Below are positions 43,805-56,658 of a stretch of 64,000 nucleotides of DNA, piece by piece. This DNA is from Thalassotalea litorea. GTDB lineage: Bacteria > Pseudomonadota > Gammaproteobacteria > Enterobacterales > Alteromonadaceae. A program made the translations under genes and the position numbers. The notes beneath the pieces were generated by a model. That model did no database searches and was not told where the DNA came from. It saw only the letters and a list, made by a program, of their open reading frames with translations. The stretch is from positions 186,001 through 250,000 of the forward strand of contig NZ_VCBC01000003.1 in the NCBI RefSeq assembly GCF_005843925.1. Direction: 5' to 3'. Positions within the stretch are counted from its first letter, which is position 1. The number at the start of each line of letters is the position of its first letter.

Positions 43805-44257
43805 ACAACTCTCCATGTTCACGTAGAATATAACAGTCTATTATGTTGATGGCTTGCTGTATCCCAGTGTCATAAACAGAGAATGATCTTAGTTCACAGC
43901 CCTTTGAAGACATTAACCTTTTCCGTGGGTTAACGTCAAATTTGTGCTGTTTGACGTCATGCGCTATCCCGTTTAATTACGCCGTTACAAATAGAACACC
44001 TACACCCATAAAACAATTTGCATTAGTACGATCCAAACATCATTCCTGGATGTTGCTGGCTCTAACCTCCCTTTGTTTTACTGATACTTGTTTATTTACT
44101 ATTAATTTAAGACGTCGAAATTAATTGAATCACAGTACGCGGCAGGAGAACCTAAGACAAGACAAGGTGAGATGACGGTAGATAGTTATGAGAAAGTGAT
44201 GAATTCAATGTATCTTAATCAATGTGAATATAACCAAAGTGCAAAAAAATCCACAAA
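43805..44257. other. Intergenic region beside the leu operon
   Basis: No supported gene; short plus-strand frames (43942-44124, 44172-44411) have no ribosome site. The boundary of the cassette array on this side could not be placed. Confidence 0.5.
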
Positions 44258-44285
44258 AAAAAGGGCCGATACAGGCCCTTTTTCG
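44258..44285 (-). terminator. leu operon terminator
   Basis: AAAAAGGGCC / GGCCCTTTTT with loop GATACA, just after leuD. Confidence 0.9.
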
Positions 44286-44298
44286 ATGCAGAGACTGA

Positions 44299-44894
44299 CT
44301 ATTGCCAGGCTGGTAAGGACGCAGAAAATTCGTCAATTCTGGCCTGACTCTGCAAGGTCCAGCCAACGCTATCGATACCATTTTTCAGGCAATACTGCTG
44401 AAATTGGGTAAGTTCAATCGGGTAGCTTTTATCACCATACGTCAGCGTCATAGTCTCTAAATTTGCTGTTAACTCTAATGGTTTTTGCAACGCATGAGTG
44501 AACAATTCATTAATGGCCTGCTCTTCCAACACAATTGGCAGCACACCGATATTGATGCAATTACCATAAAAAATATCGGCAAAGCTTGGCGCGATAACAA
44601 CTTTAAAACCAAACTCTTGAATCGCCCAGGGAGCATGTTCCCGGGATGAACCACAACCGAAATTTTCACGGGCCAACAGTATGCTGGCGCCCTTGTAGGC
44701 AGCTTGGTTAAGAATGAAATCTGGATTCGGTTGTAAACCATCGTCATCTAAAAAACGCCAATCGTGAAACAGGTGCTGAGCAAAACCGGTTCGAGTCGTC
44801 TTTTGCAGAAACTGTTTAGGGATGATCTGATCGGTGTCGACATTGGCCCGATCTAATGGCACGACTAGACCCGTGTGTTCGATAAACTTTTCCA

Positions 44895-44895
<1 letters not shown>
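44299..44895 (-). CDS. leuD: 3-isopropylmalate dehydratase small subunit
   Basis: 198 residues. [21 protein letters not shown] is seen as [35 protein letters not shown] is the S-R-E-H active-site loop of the aconitase swivel domain. Forms the LeuCD enzyme that isomerises 2- to 3-isopropylmalate. The ATG shares its last base with the leuC stop. Confidence 0.98.
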
Positions 44896-48985
<4,090 letters not shown>

Positions 48986-49022
48986 GGTGTATTACCTTCT
49001 ATTAAAACATCAGCCTGAAACG

Positions 49023-49053
49023 AAAAAACCCGCATGGTATATGCGGGTTTTTG
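49023..49053 (-). promoter_or_regulatory. leu operon attenuator hairpin
   Basis: Arms AAAAACCCGCAT and ATGCGGGTTTTT pair over 12 bases with loop GGTAT; on the minus strand followed by TTTTTTCG. It lies between the leader peptide stop and leuA, the position of a transcription attenuator. Confidence 0.92.
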
Positions 49054-49070
49054 TTAATCTTTTAGTTTAT

Positions 49071-49148
49071 TTAAACAATAGAGTAACGCCCGCACGCTGG
49101 AAGCAGCAGGAGAACGAATAGAGCGTCTTTGATTAAATAAGTATGCAT
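49071..49148 (-). CDS. leuL: leu operon leader peptide
   Basis: ATG 49148 opens a 25-residue frame, MHTYLIKDALFVLLLLPACG and five more residues, ending TAA at 49071. Four consecutive Leu codons (CTC CTG CTG CTT) plus two more Leu codons sit just ahead of the hairpin at 49023-49053. Ribosome stalling there when leucyl-tRNA is scarce would favour an antiterminator and let leuABCD be transcribed. No strong ribosome site is visible in front. Confidence 0.88.
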   Translation of the reverse strand: MHTYLIKDALFVLLLLPACGRYSIV

Positions 49149-49352
49149 TGTGTTTGAAAAATTATGCTTAACAATTAATTAACCCTAAATGTATGTGTTC
49201 GAAAAGTGACTGTCAATAGAAAAATAGAATAATTACTTAAATATTTGGTCGTGGAAAAATCGCGCAGTTGTTAAGGTTTCTGCCACAATGTCTGGATACC
49301 GAGACGATTTTGCTTTATTTTTGTGAAAATTCGATGAAGTTTTGAAGTTATT

Positions 49353-49751
49353 ATGCGTGTTATCACTTTTGGTACATTTGACGTATTCCATGTCGGACAT
49401 GTGAATATTCTGGAACGAGCCCGATTGCATGGTGATCATTTAATTGTTGGGGTTTCTTCCGATGCGTTGAATATGGCCAAGAAAAAGCGTTACCCCATTT
49501 ATTCTGAGAAAGATCGCATGCATATCATCCGGTCGATGCGCAGTGTCGATGAGGTCTTTGTCGAAGAATCATTGGAGCTAAAGGCTGAGTATATCAAATA
49601 TTATAATGCCGATATTTTAGTGATGGGGGATGATTGGCAAGGTAAATTTGATCACTTAAAGGATATTTGTCAGGTAATTTATCTACCGCGGACACCGTCC
49701 GTTTCGACCACGGAAATTATTGAAATCGTAAAAACCGATCACAACCCTTAG
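49353..49751 (+). CDS. Glycerol-3-phosphate cytidylyltransferase-like (TagD type)
   Basis: 132 residues. Nucleotidyltransferase start VITFGTFDVFHVGHVNILER (GTFDVFHVGH), ERARLHGDHLIVGVSSD and RTPSVSTTEI close to the R-T-x-G-I-S-T-T motif of TagD. Makes CDP-glycerol from CTP and glycerol-3-phosphate, the donor for glycerol-phosphate polymers. Divergent from leuL; opposed to the following minus-strand genes. Confidence 0.88.
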   Translation: MRVITFGTFDVFHVGHVNILERARLHGDHLIVGVSSDALNMAKKKRYPIYSEKDRMHIIRSMRSVDEVFVEESLELKAEYIKYYNADILVMGDDWQGKFDHLKDICQVIYLPRTPSVSTTEIIEIVKTDHNP

Positions 49752-49777
49752 GTTTGTTACTCGCTTACAGAGGATGC

Positions 49778-50818
49778 TTAAAAAAGCTTCCAATAACCTA
49801 ACTTACGGCGCATTTTAAACTGGCGAATGATATCAATGGGTTTATTTGCCAGTTTACTTCGATGTTCAATCGTGGTGTTGACTGCGTCTAATAGTCGAGC
49901 AGAAGACTTTCCATCCTGATAAGGGTGTTGTTGTTGGATGTACCGGTTAATCGCTAACATTAAATCATTAGGCTTTGACAGGCCTTTTCTTATGGTTTGT
50001 TCAAGGGTCGCTGGATCATCAATATCGAGAAGATAGTCACCAGGCGCAATGTTTTTAAACGTCACCACAGGTTTACCTTGCAAGATAAACATAATTAAAA
50101 CCGAAGAGGTATCACAAACCATAAGATCTGCTTCGGCCAATAAAGGGATCACATCATCGGTTTCAACAAACGTTAAATGCTTGCTTTGAATCGCTTTGTA
50201 TTGATTTACGATATCTAGCGGCATTTTCGGATGAAATTGCACGATCCAGTCCCACTCACCGTTTTGGCTGATGCGCTTGATTTCTTCAAGTAAATGCGGT
50301 GCGCAGCTTAATTTCTTGGAAAAGGTCGAACAAAGTAATATTTTGGGGCGTTGATTGATAACACTATCGTGCGTAAATAGAGGATCTAAAGCACACCAGC
50401 CTGTTTCGACAACTTCAAAGTGCCTGGGTTCAGACATTAAGGCTTTGAATTTCGTTGTAGAATCTGGGCCCTGAGTACAATATAAATCAAAGCAATTGCG
50501 GATTTTGAAATGATCATTATTGCCTTTTTTATCGAGTTTACCGGCATCAAACCCATGAAAAACCGCAACGTTAATACCCGGTAAAAAGGTTGGAGCCTGA
50601 TTAGAGGGGTAGAAGATGGCATCGGGGTTATATTCAAAAATATCATCCAGAGTATGAAGAACTCGCTCATTGTCGCGAAAATATGAGCGCTCGATACTTT
50701 TACCGTGAGCAAACCAGGCCACAAAATCTCCTCGGGCAATAATTTCCTCCTGAACCGGGCGTAATATTGCGTAACTGTAATTTTGTGAAACGTAAAAGAG
50801 GTACTTTTTTCCGGCCAT
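49778..50818 (-). CDS. CDP-glycerol glycerophosphotransferase family protein (1)
   Basis: 346 residues. Ends with the GT-B like fold of TagB/TagF: WIVQFHPKMPLDIV, LLAEADLMVCDTSSVLIMFI (the D-T-S-S-V motif), GKPVVTF, and YQDGKSSARLLD. Probably transfers glycerol phosphate to an acceptor on the cell surface polymer. No N-terminal membrane segment. Acceptors in this organism unknown. Confidence 0.85.
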   Translation of the reverse strand: MAGKKYLFYVSQNYSYAILRPVQEEIIARGDFVAWFAHGKSIERSYFRDNERVLHTLDDIFEYNPDAIFYPSNQAPTFLPGINVAVFHGFDAGKLDKKGNNDHFKIRNCFDLYCTQGPDSTTKFKALMSEPRHFEVVETGWCALDPLFTHDSVINQRPKILLCSTFSKKLSCAPHLLEEIKRISQNGEWDWIVQFHPKMPLDIVNQYKAIQSKHLTFVETDDVIPLLAEADLMVCDTSSVLIMFILQGKPVVTFKNIAPGDYLLDIDDPATLEQTIRKGLSKPNDLMLAINRYIQQQHPYQDGKSSARLLDAVNTTIEHRSKLANKPIDIIRQFKMRRKLGYWKLF

Positions 50819-50847
50819 GCAATTAACTTTTGTTGTTTTAAATGAAT

Positions 50848-51261
50848 TTAAATTTTATTGAGGATTTCTCTAAGTTTGGTACTGGACGTATGTTTTGTGT
50901 ATGGAAAATACAAGATTTCGACGCCAACGTTCGAGAACTGTAATTCGTAATTATTCCATTTTTGCGAGCCTTTCCAGTCATCGCCAACAAACATGCGATC
51001 AAATCTCAGGTTATTCCAAGCTTCAAACTTGTCGTAGTTTACCTGAGGCACGACTTCATCAACAAATTTAATTGCCTCGACGATATCCATGCGTTCTTGA
51101 AAAGGAATAATGGGCGTTTTTCCTTTACTTTGCATCGAAAGCTCGTCGGTACTGATGCCGACAATCAAGTGGTCACACTCCAATCTGGCGCGCTTTAATA
51201 CGTTAAGGTGACCAATATGAAATAAATCAAACACGCCAGTGGTATAGCCTATGGTTTTCAT
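50848..51261 (-). CDS. Cytidylyltransferase-like protein (second TagD-type gene)
   Basis: 137 residues, GYTTGVFDLFHIGHLNVLKR with the H-x-G-H nucleotidyl-transfer motif, then FVGDDWKGSQKWNNYE and SSTKLREIL. A paralogue of the 49353 gene (similar GVFDLFHIGH/GTFDVFHVGH), but with another tail, HTSSTKLRE in place of RTPSVSTTE. It may use glycerol-phosphate or another polyol phosphate. Sits between two glycerophosphotransferase-like genes. Confidence 0.86.
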   Translation of the reverse strand: MKTIGYTTGVFDLFHIGHLNVLKRARLECDHLIVGISTDELSMQSKGKTPIIPFQERMDIVEAIKFVDEVVPQVNYDKFEAWNNLRFDRMFVGDDWKGSQKWNNYELQFSNVGVEILYFPYTKHTSSTKLREILNKI

Positions 51262-51336
51262 TTTGTATCCGATGTTTTAACTTGGGAAATTATCAGAGCA
51301 TGGTGAGCCATGCTCGTTATAAGAGTAGACTAGCGC

Positions 51337-52404
51337 TTATTGCTGGTTCATTAAATAAGACAGGACTCGATCGCTGGCTTTACCATCAAGACGGCCTGCG
51401 AGCTTTTCTGCAAGCTCCATTCGTATCGACTCGAGTTGGGATGGTTGTCGGTACTGTTCAAGTACCAATTGGCGCAGTTCTTTATAATGTTTCGCGTGTA
51501 CCGCAATATTGGCATATTCTCCGAAATCTTCGTCCATACGCTTTTTAAAACGATAGGAAAACAGACCTCGGTAGCTCCAGCGAAGTTTAAGAAAATCACA
51601 CCAGATAACCGGCTTGTTTAACGCCGCAAATTCGAACAGTGCCGATGAAGCATCGCTGATCAAAATATCTGAACTGGCCATAAATGGTACCAGATTATAA
51701 TCTGTTTCCTTTGCCAGATAGACATTATCAAAGTTTGCCCAATGTTCTAAAAGGGCTTTTTGGCGGTGATACTTTTCTTTGGCAATGGAGAAGTAATGAG
51801 GTTTTATCAGAATATTAAAATCATTGAAATCAGCGGGCCAGTCTTTAGCAAAGCATTCTATGGAGCTTGGATAAAATGTTGGCGCATAGGTCAAGGTTGG
51901 CTTATTGGGATCTAACCCTAATTGTTGCAAATCAAATCCGGGTTCTTTGCCTGTTATCAAAGAATCAAGTTTGCTAAAGCCGACATCAACGAATTCGTTT
52001 TCAGGATACATGGTTTTTAATCGCTCACAGCGGTATGCACCCTCGACAAAACGCACGGTCATTGCGGTATCGGACTTGGTATAGTAGCAAGCCTTAGGTC
52101 CAATTCCGTGGCCGATTTGCGCAGATTTGCTGACTTGATGAAGTTCATCAAGGTGCGCAAAACTGTTTGCGAAAAATACCCAATCGGCTTTTTCCTGCAA
52201 GTAAAAGCTCGTAGCTTCTTTGTCATCTTCGACCCAGGTATATTCCAGGTCGTTATCGTGAGCTATCTGTTCCATGATCTCATCATGAATGCTGCGATAG
52301 AAAACAAATGCCGTTTTCACATTTTGCCCGGCCAACTTTTGCTGTACAGGCAAATACTGAGGAAGGTAGTACAGGTGTAATACATCAAACAACACGTACA
52401 TCAT
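51337..52404 (-). CDS. CDP-glycerol glycerophosphotransferase family protein (2)
   Basis: 355 residues with the same general form as the gene at 49778: LTYAPTFYPSSIECFAKDWP, FNILIKPHYFSIAK, SDILISDASSALFEFAALNK and GKASDRVLSYL. No membrane segment is evident. A likely second transferase in the same pathway, perhaps a primase versus polymerase division as in TagB/TagF; that division is speculation. Confidence 0.85.
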   Translation of the reverse strand: MMYVLFDVLHLYYLPQYLPVQQKLAGQNVKTAFVFYRSIHDEIMEQIAHDNDLEYTWVEDDKEATSFYLQEKADWVFFANSFAHLDELHQVSKSAQIGHGIGPKACYYTKSDTAMTVRFVEGAYRCERLKTMYPENEFVDVGFSKLDSLITGKEPGFDLQQLGLDPNKPTLTYAPTFYPSSIECFAKDWPADFNDFNILIKPHYFSIAKEKYHRQKALLEHWANFDNVYLAKETDYNLVPFMASSDILISDASSALFEFAALNKPVIWCDFLKLRWSYRGLFSYRFKKRMDEDFGEYANIAVHAKHYKELRQLVLEQYRQPSQLESIRMELAEKLAGRLDGKASDRVLSYLMNQQ

Positions 52405-52415
52405 GGATTTTCCGC

Positions 52416-53024
52416 TTACCAGCTACTTTTTTTACGTGGCATCAATTTCGGCAAAATTAAACCAAATAGCAATCCGATAAGAAGCACGCTTCCACCGTAG
52501 AGAAAGTACGTCTTCATGACCTCCATACTCGCACTATCAATTTTTTTCTGAGCAGCGGCGTAGTCTTTCGTTAATTTACTGTGATCACTTTGCAATTGCT
52601 TGTGATTACGCGTCAACTCACCGAGTTGTTGACGTGCGTCACTTAATTTCGCTTGCAGGTCTTCGGTCAATACTTTGTTATCGGCGAGATCGGCATTTAG
52701 TTGACTAACGGTATGTCTAAGACCCGGACTATTTGAAAGAAGCCCTTGCTCAATCCAACCGGTTCGGCCTTTATTATCTTTGATCTGAACGTAGTTATTC
52801 ACAGGGCCAGCTAAAAACTCGATTTCATCACCGGCATTAATACTGCCAAGAATTCGATATTGATTGCCCGCTCCTGAATGAAAGAATACATAGAGGTTGT
52901 CGCTAACGTAGCCTGTTTTGCCGGGTGTCACACTGACTGGGGTCGTTGGTGCTTCTTCCTGTGCAATAGCGATGCTGGAAACTGCCAGCAGGCTTACCAG
53001 TAAGAATTTCGAAATTTGTTTCAT
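52416..53024 (-). CDS. ygiM: SH3-domain protein YgiM-like (TIGR04211 type)
   Basis: 202 residues: signal peptide ending SIAIAQ, bacterial SH3 domain (YVSDNLYVFFHSGAGNQYRI ... GWIEQGLL), a coiled coil (about residues 105-165) and a C-terminal membrane helix followed by RKKSSW. It matches the order of E. coli YgiM. Its role is unclear, probably envelope-related. Located between cca-side genes and ygiF as in E. coli. Confidence 0.93.
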   Translation of the reverse strand: MKQISKFLLVSLLAVSSIAIAQEEAPTTPVSVTPGKTGYVSDNLYVFFHSGAGNQYRILGSINAGDEIEFLAGPVNNYVQIKDNKGRTGWIEQGLLSNSPGLRHTVSQLNADLADNKVLTEDLQAKLSDARQQLGELTRNHKQLQSDHSKLTKDYAAAQKKIDSASMEVMKTYFLYGGSVLLIGLLFGLILPKLMPRKKSSW

Positions 53025-53312
53025 GTAAACCGTTACAACTGATGGGTTTAAGGTGTAACGATATTAGGTGTTTGTGACACTTATGGCAAGATGTACAAAA
53101 GTAAAAAAGTGTAATTTAGCCGCGACCATTGACGATCGTCAGGTACGAATGCAATCAAGATATGGTGTAAACATTTTTGTTTTGATGGTTTTTAGTACTT
53201 AGTTGTTTTATCGACCTTTTTCAAAAAAACTGAAATTTGTTTGCCAGGTCAGTCGGGCTTTTGTAAGGTTATACTGTTATTCGATTATAAAAGAAGCGAT
53301 TTTTTTCCGACA

Positions 53313-54824
53313 ATGGACACTGAGATAGAACTCAAATACCTGATTTGTGACAACCTTGATAATACGCAACTGATTCAAAAGTTTACTGAGTTACTCGGCG
53401 AATTAGACGTCACAACAAGCCACAAGCAAAAATTCCTCAATAATATTTACTTTGATAGTCAGAAGCAGGTGTTACGCGGCCTGGATATTGGTCTTCGGAT
53501 ACGAAAAAATCAACATGGCGATGCGGAGCAAACCATCAAAACTGCGGGTAAGGTCGTTGCTGGCTTGCATCAACGGCCAGAATACAATTTACCGGTTTTG
53601 GGTAACTTTCCGACATTAGCGCAATTCCCAAATCATATTTGGCCAACAGGGATTGATATTGAATCGCTTGAATCTTCACTGGTGCCGATTTTTACAACAG
53701 ACTTTACGCGCAACGCATGGCATTTGAAATTTGCTGATGGCAGTGAAGTAGAGTTGGCGCTTGATACCGGCGTTATTGAAGCTAATGGTGAGCGTGAAAT
53801 CATCAAAGAAATTGAAATCGAATTATTAAGTGGTGATCAAGCGCATTTAATCCGCATTGCGAAATTGTTATTTACGGGTTTTAACATTCGTCCTGGGCAG
53901 CATAGTAAGGCCGCTCGAGGATATCGCCTGGCATATTCTCAATACACACCGTTACCAGGTTTTGATAATTCGGTGATTCAATTAACTCAGTCCATGGGGG
54001 TTATCGAATCGTTTAGCAGTGGATTTGAACAGGCTTTGTCTTTGATGCAGCGTCTAGTTGCCGAATATTTGCGCGAACCGCGGTTAGAGTTGATCAAACA
54101 AATCGCCGATGTACTGGCATTGTCTCGGCATGGTTTGTGGTTGTATGAGCGATATTTACCTGAGCAGCAATCGCAACAACTGCGAGTGCAATTTGGCACG
54201 ATATTACAGGATCTTACCTGGGTCGAAAGTGCACTGCAATTGCAGGAATTGACCACTAAAACCGGCAACTATCGCAAGAAAATCGAATATAGCCAGAACT
54301 TATTGTTTGAACTCAAAGGTAAGCTGGATACGTTTCCAACGGATCAGGAGATGAAGGAGTATTTTACGTCAGCTCGGTTTAATGAATTGCAATTGGCCCA
54401 GTTAGAATTGATTTTATCGCTGGAAACATCCGAATCATCACAACAAAGCTTAATGGAGTTTGCCAGCGAGTGGTTAGACGATGGTCTTAAGCGTTTGCAA
54501 CAAGCAATTTCATTAGAACAGAACATGGAAGAGCAGCAATATTTACAAAGCCATGGGTTGTTGATTCGAAGCTTGCTAACGGGATTTTGGTTTGGTCATC
54601 TTTTTGAAGGGGAAGAGCGCAGTAATTTCCGGCGTCCCTGGCTTGATATGCATTCTGGCATTGATGAACTGGAAAATCTGTGTCTGTTGCGAGCAACATT
54701 ACAACAGCAAAATGAATTGCCAAAAAAACTCATGAACTGGTTAGAAAATAAAGTAGATACCTTAATTCAGGCATTAGAGCACTGCCGTCAGGTTGCGCTA
54801 ACGATACGCCCTTATTGGCATTAA
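53313..54824 (+). CDS. ygiF: Inorganic triphosphatase, CYTH plus CHAD domains
   Basis: Start ATG 53313 gives 503 residues, beginning MDTEIELKYLI with the E-x-E-x-K CYTH signature. The CYTH tunnel continues with FDSQKQVLRGLDIGLRIRKN, QTIKTAGK and KEIEIELLSG. From about residue 230 a CHAD domain with histidine-rich helices (RHGLWLYERYLP). Hydrolyses tripolyphosphate. Gene order ygiM-ygiF-glnE-hldE is the E. coli arrangement, here with a stress block inserted before glnE. Confidence 0.95.
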   Translation: MDTEIELKYLICDNLDNTQLIQKFTELLGELDVTTSHKQKFLNNIYFDSQKQVLRGLDIGLRIRKNQHGDAEQTIKTAGKVVAGLHQRPEYNLPVLGNFPTLAQFPNHIWPTGIDIESLESSLVPIFTTDFTRNAWHLKFADGSEVELALDTGVIEANGEREIIKEIEIELLSGDQAHLIRIAKLLFTGFNIRPGQHSKAARGYRLAYSQYTPLPGFDNSVIQLTQSMGVIESFSSGFEQALSLMQRLVAEYLREPRLELIKQIADVLALSRHGLWLYERYLPEQQSQQLRVQFGTILQDLTWVESALQLQELTTKTGNYRKKIEYSQNLLFELKGKLDTFPTDQEMKEYFTSARFNELQLAQLELILSLETSESSQQSLMEFASEWLDDGLKRLQQAISLEQNMEEQQYLQSHGLLIRSLLTGFWFGHLFEGEERSNFRRPWLDMHSGIDELENLCLLRATLQQQNELPKKLMNWLENKVDTLIQALEHCRQVALTIRPYWH

Positions 54825-54855
54825 TCGAACGGCAGTCAAGGCAGCTTAAGGGTTG

Positions 54856-55188
54856 TTATGTTTGTTCGACGAAGGCCACAAGCTCTTCCATTAACTTGCG
54901 TTTAATTTCCAGTTGGTCAATTGCGTCCAGATTATATTTCTGGGCGAGTATCTGATAATCCTGTTCATTTAAAGACACGGTCAGACGTGGACGTTTTGGG
55001 CGTTTATTCACAGGTAAACCAAGGATCTGGCGAATCTGATCCGATGGGCTCAGACCGGCATCAACTGCTTTTTTTCGAATCGTTTTCTGGACCTTCTCAT
55101 CCATATCAAAGGCAACTTGAACTGCCTTTAACGCCTTAACATTCGATTCCCACTTTTGCGGAATTTTTCGATCGCTCATCGTGTCCAT
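54856..55188 (-). CDS. Hypothetical protein, possibly ribbon-helix-helix-like
   Basis: 110 residues, charged and helical, no membrane segment. The C-terminal half PRLTVSLNEQDYQILAQKYN resembles the strand-helix start of ribbon-helix-helix proteins. The N-terminal half has a second such segment (VQVAFDMDEKVQKTIRKKA). Start 55188 or, at MSDRKIPQ, 55179. Directly downstream of the PspA-like gene but separated by a terminator. Function unknown. Confidence 0.65.
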   Translation of the reverse strand: MDTMSDRKIPQKWESNVKALKAVQVAFDMDEKVQKTIRKKAVDAGLSPSDQIRQILGLPVNKRPKRPRLTVSLNEQDYQILAQKYNLDAIDQLEIKRKLMEELVAFVEQT

Positions 55189-55283
55189 TTACTCGCTATT
55201 GTTGAATAATCAGCCGTACCCACACAACAAAGTCTTATCCCTTTATTTTGTCTATACCCTCTCGATGAGGGCATAAGACAAGA

Positions 55284-55317
55284 TAAAACGGGGTGTTGAT
55301 TTTCACCAACACCCCGT
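55284..55317 (-). terminator. Terminator after the PspA-like gene
   Basis: ACGGGGTGTTG / CAACACCCCGT with an eight-base loop; on the minus strand the stem is followed by TTTATCTTG. Confidence 0.88.
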
Positions 55318-55325
55318 CGTTAATA

Positions 55326-56015
55326 TTAAGACTGTTTTGCTTTGATTCGGTCAAGAACCGAAGAAGCGTCTTTATCTGCTTTACCAATACCAGCCGCTTT
55401 TAACTGGGCTTGCAAAGAAGTGTCGGAATCTTCTGATTCAAGTAATTCGGCAGCCTTCATCTGGTCATCAAATTTCTGTTGTTTCGCTTTGATGCGCTCC
55501 AGAGAATCTTTGGCATTCAATAGCTTTGAGTTACTGGAAGAGAAGTTGTCGGTAATTGCCGACGTTGCTTTTTGAACATTCTCAGTGGTCTTAACCATCG
55601 ACAGCTGACGTTTAAATTCTGCAACTTGACGTTCACTCTTTTTCACCAGTTCCTTTAATCGATCAACATTCGAACTATAGCTATCGAGGGCTTGTTGTTG
55701 GGTTTCCAACTCATTTTCCATGCCTGCGATTTTCTCAGCCACTTGCAAGGCCAAGGTTTCGTTTTCCTGGGTCAGAGCTTGTTGCACATAGCCTTCATGC
55801 TCGACGATATCGCGTTTAATACGTTCAACATCACGAGTTGCTGACATTTGCTGGGCCATCACACTGGTCAAATCGCGCTTTGCTTTGGTTAGGTGATTTT
55901 GTGCGTCGCGGATCTCCTGTTCGAAAATTCGTGTGGCATTGGCATCAACGATAGTTTCACCCATTTCACTGGCACCACCACGGATGGCGGTCATAATCTT
56001 CTTAAAAATACTCAT
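55326..56015 (-). CDS. yjfJ: PspA/IM30 family protein (YjfJ-like)
   Basis: 229 residues, long helices: IFKKIMTAIRGGASEMGETI, then coiled-coil heptads to about residue 185, then a C-terminal acidic part ending SSVLDRIKAKQS. Fits the PspA/IM30 family of membrane-associated ESCRT-III-like proteins. The neighbouring DUF2170 gene (YjfI) makes the YjfJ subgroup likely. Role: membrane stress response or remodelling. Starts 20 bases after yjfI. Confidence 0.93.
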   Translation of the reverse strand: MSIFKKIMTAIRGGASEMGETIVDANATRIFEQEIRDAQNHLTKAKRDLTSVMAQQMSATRDVERIKRDIVEHEGYVQQALTQENETLALQVAEKIAGMENELETQQQALDSYSSNVDRLKELVKKSERQVAEFKRQLSMVKTTENVQKATSAITDNFSSSNSKLLNAKDSLERIKAKQQKFDDQMKAAELLESEDSDTSLQAQLKAAGIGKADKDASSVLDRIKAKQS

Positions 56016-56034
56016 AGTCGTCTTTCCTTGCCGG

Positions 56035-56448
56035 TTAAATTAAAAATTCACTCATATCATCAATAACTTCGATAGCATTGTTGCTCAATACAGCTAACTC
56101 ATGCTCGATATCTTCAAAGCTGGAATGGATAGAAAGTGCACCAAAAATGGCATATTTGTCGCCAATTTTGGAAAATGACGATAGCGGCATTGGAATGCTC
56201 ATTTCTAACATAGCTTCCAACATGGCTACGCGTTTTTCGGTTACGATTTCTTGTTCACCCCATAAATAGGTGATACATATAATCTGATCGTCTGTTACTG
56301 ACAAAAATACTGGCAGCTCTTCACGTCCCTGAACCGTGATCTGCAAAACGTCTACATCTCCGGAAATTGGCTGACAATCAAAAACCATTCCGGTACTGGC
56401 GTTGTCTGCCAATTCGTTCAAGTGGGCAGCAATGCTGTGAATATTCAT
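56035..56448 (-). CDS. yjfI: DUF2170 family protein (YjfI-like)
   Basis: Start ATG 56448, with GAGGAAGACT upstream (a good ribosome site), gives 137 residues. Motifs: VFLSVTDDQIICITYLWGEQ and SSFSKIGDKYAIFGALSIHS, typical of YjfI/DUF2170. It is soluble and acidic. In E. coli yjfI precedes yjfJ (PspA-like) in an operon; the same order exists here. Function is unknown. Confidence 0.9.
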   Translation of the reverse strand: MNIHSIAAHLNELADNASTGMVFDCQPISGDVDVLQITVQGREELPVFLSVTDDQIICITYLWGEQEIVTEKRVAMLEAMLEMSIPMPLSSFSKIGDKYAIFGALSIHSSFEDIEHELAVLSNNAIEVIDDMSEFLI

Positions 56449-56486
56449 AGTCTTCCTCATTGTTTTTATCGTTAACCACCTGAATT

Positions 56487-56502
56487 AAGTCGTTAACGAC
56501 TT
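56487..56502. promoter_or_regulatory. 16-bp palindrome in the yjfI leader
   Basis: AAGTCGTTAACGACTT is a perfect palindrome about 40-55 bases upstream of yjfI. Confidence 0.7.
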
Positions 56503-56506
56503 CCGT

Positions 56507-56556
56507 GACATAATATGTCGATAGCCATACATTAGCACTTAGACATAATATGTCAA
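56507..56556 (-). promoter_or_regulatory. yjfI-yjfJ promoter with two operator-like palindromes
   Basis: On the minus strand a -35 TTGACA (56551-56556) and a -10 TAATGT (56529-56534) are 16 bases apart. Two exact copies of GACATAATATGTC (56507-56519 and 56542-56554; complement GACATATTATGTC) lie 35 bases apart centre to centre. One overlaps the -35 box, the other the expected start region. This is the layout of a repressor-controlled promoter. Confidence 0.8.
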
Positions 56557-56658
56557 CCGATTTTTAATTCAGCGTTTAATAAAATGTTGAAATGGTTTGT
56601 ATCCAGTTATTTGAATTGGTCGGCAGGCATTTGCCCTTGATACCGGGATCCTGTGGTA

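Noticed and set aside
43942..44124. Short plus-strand frame beside the cassette array
   Set aside because: No ribosome site, no attC-like site next to it, composition not convincing.
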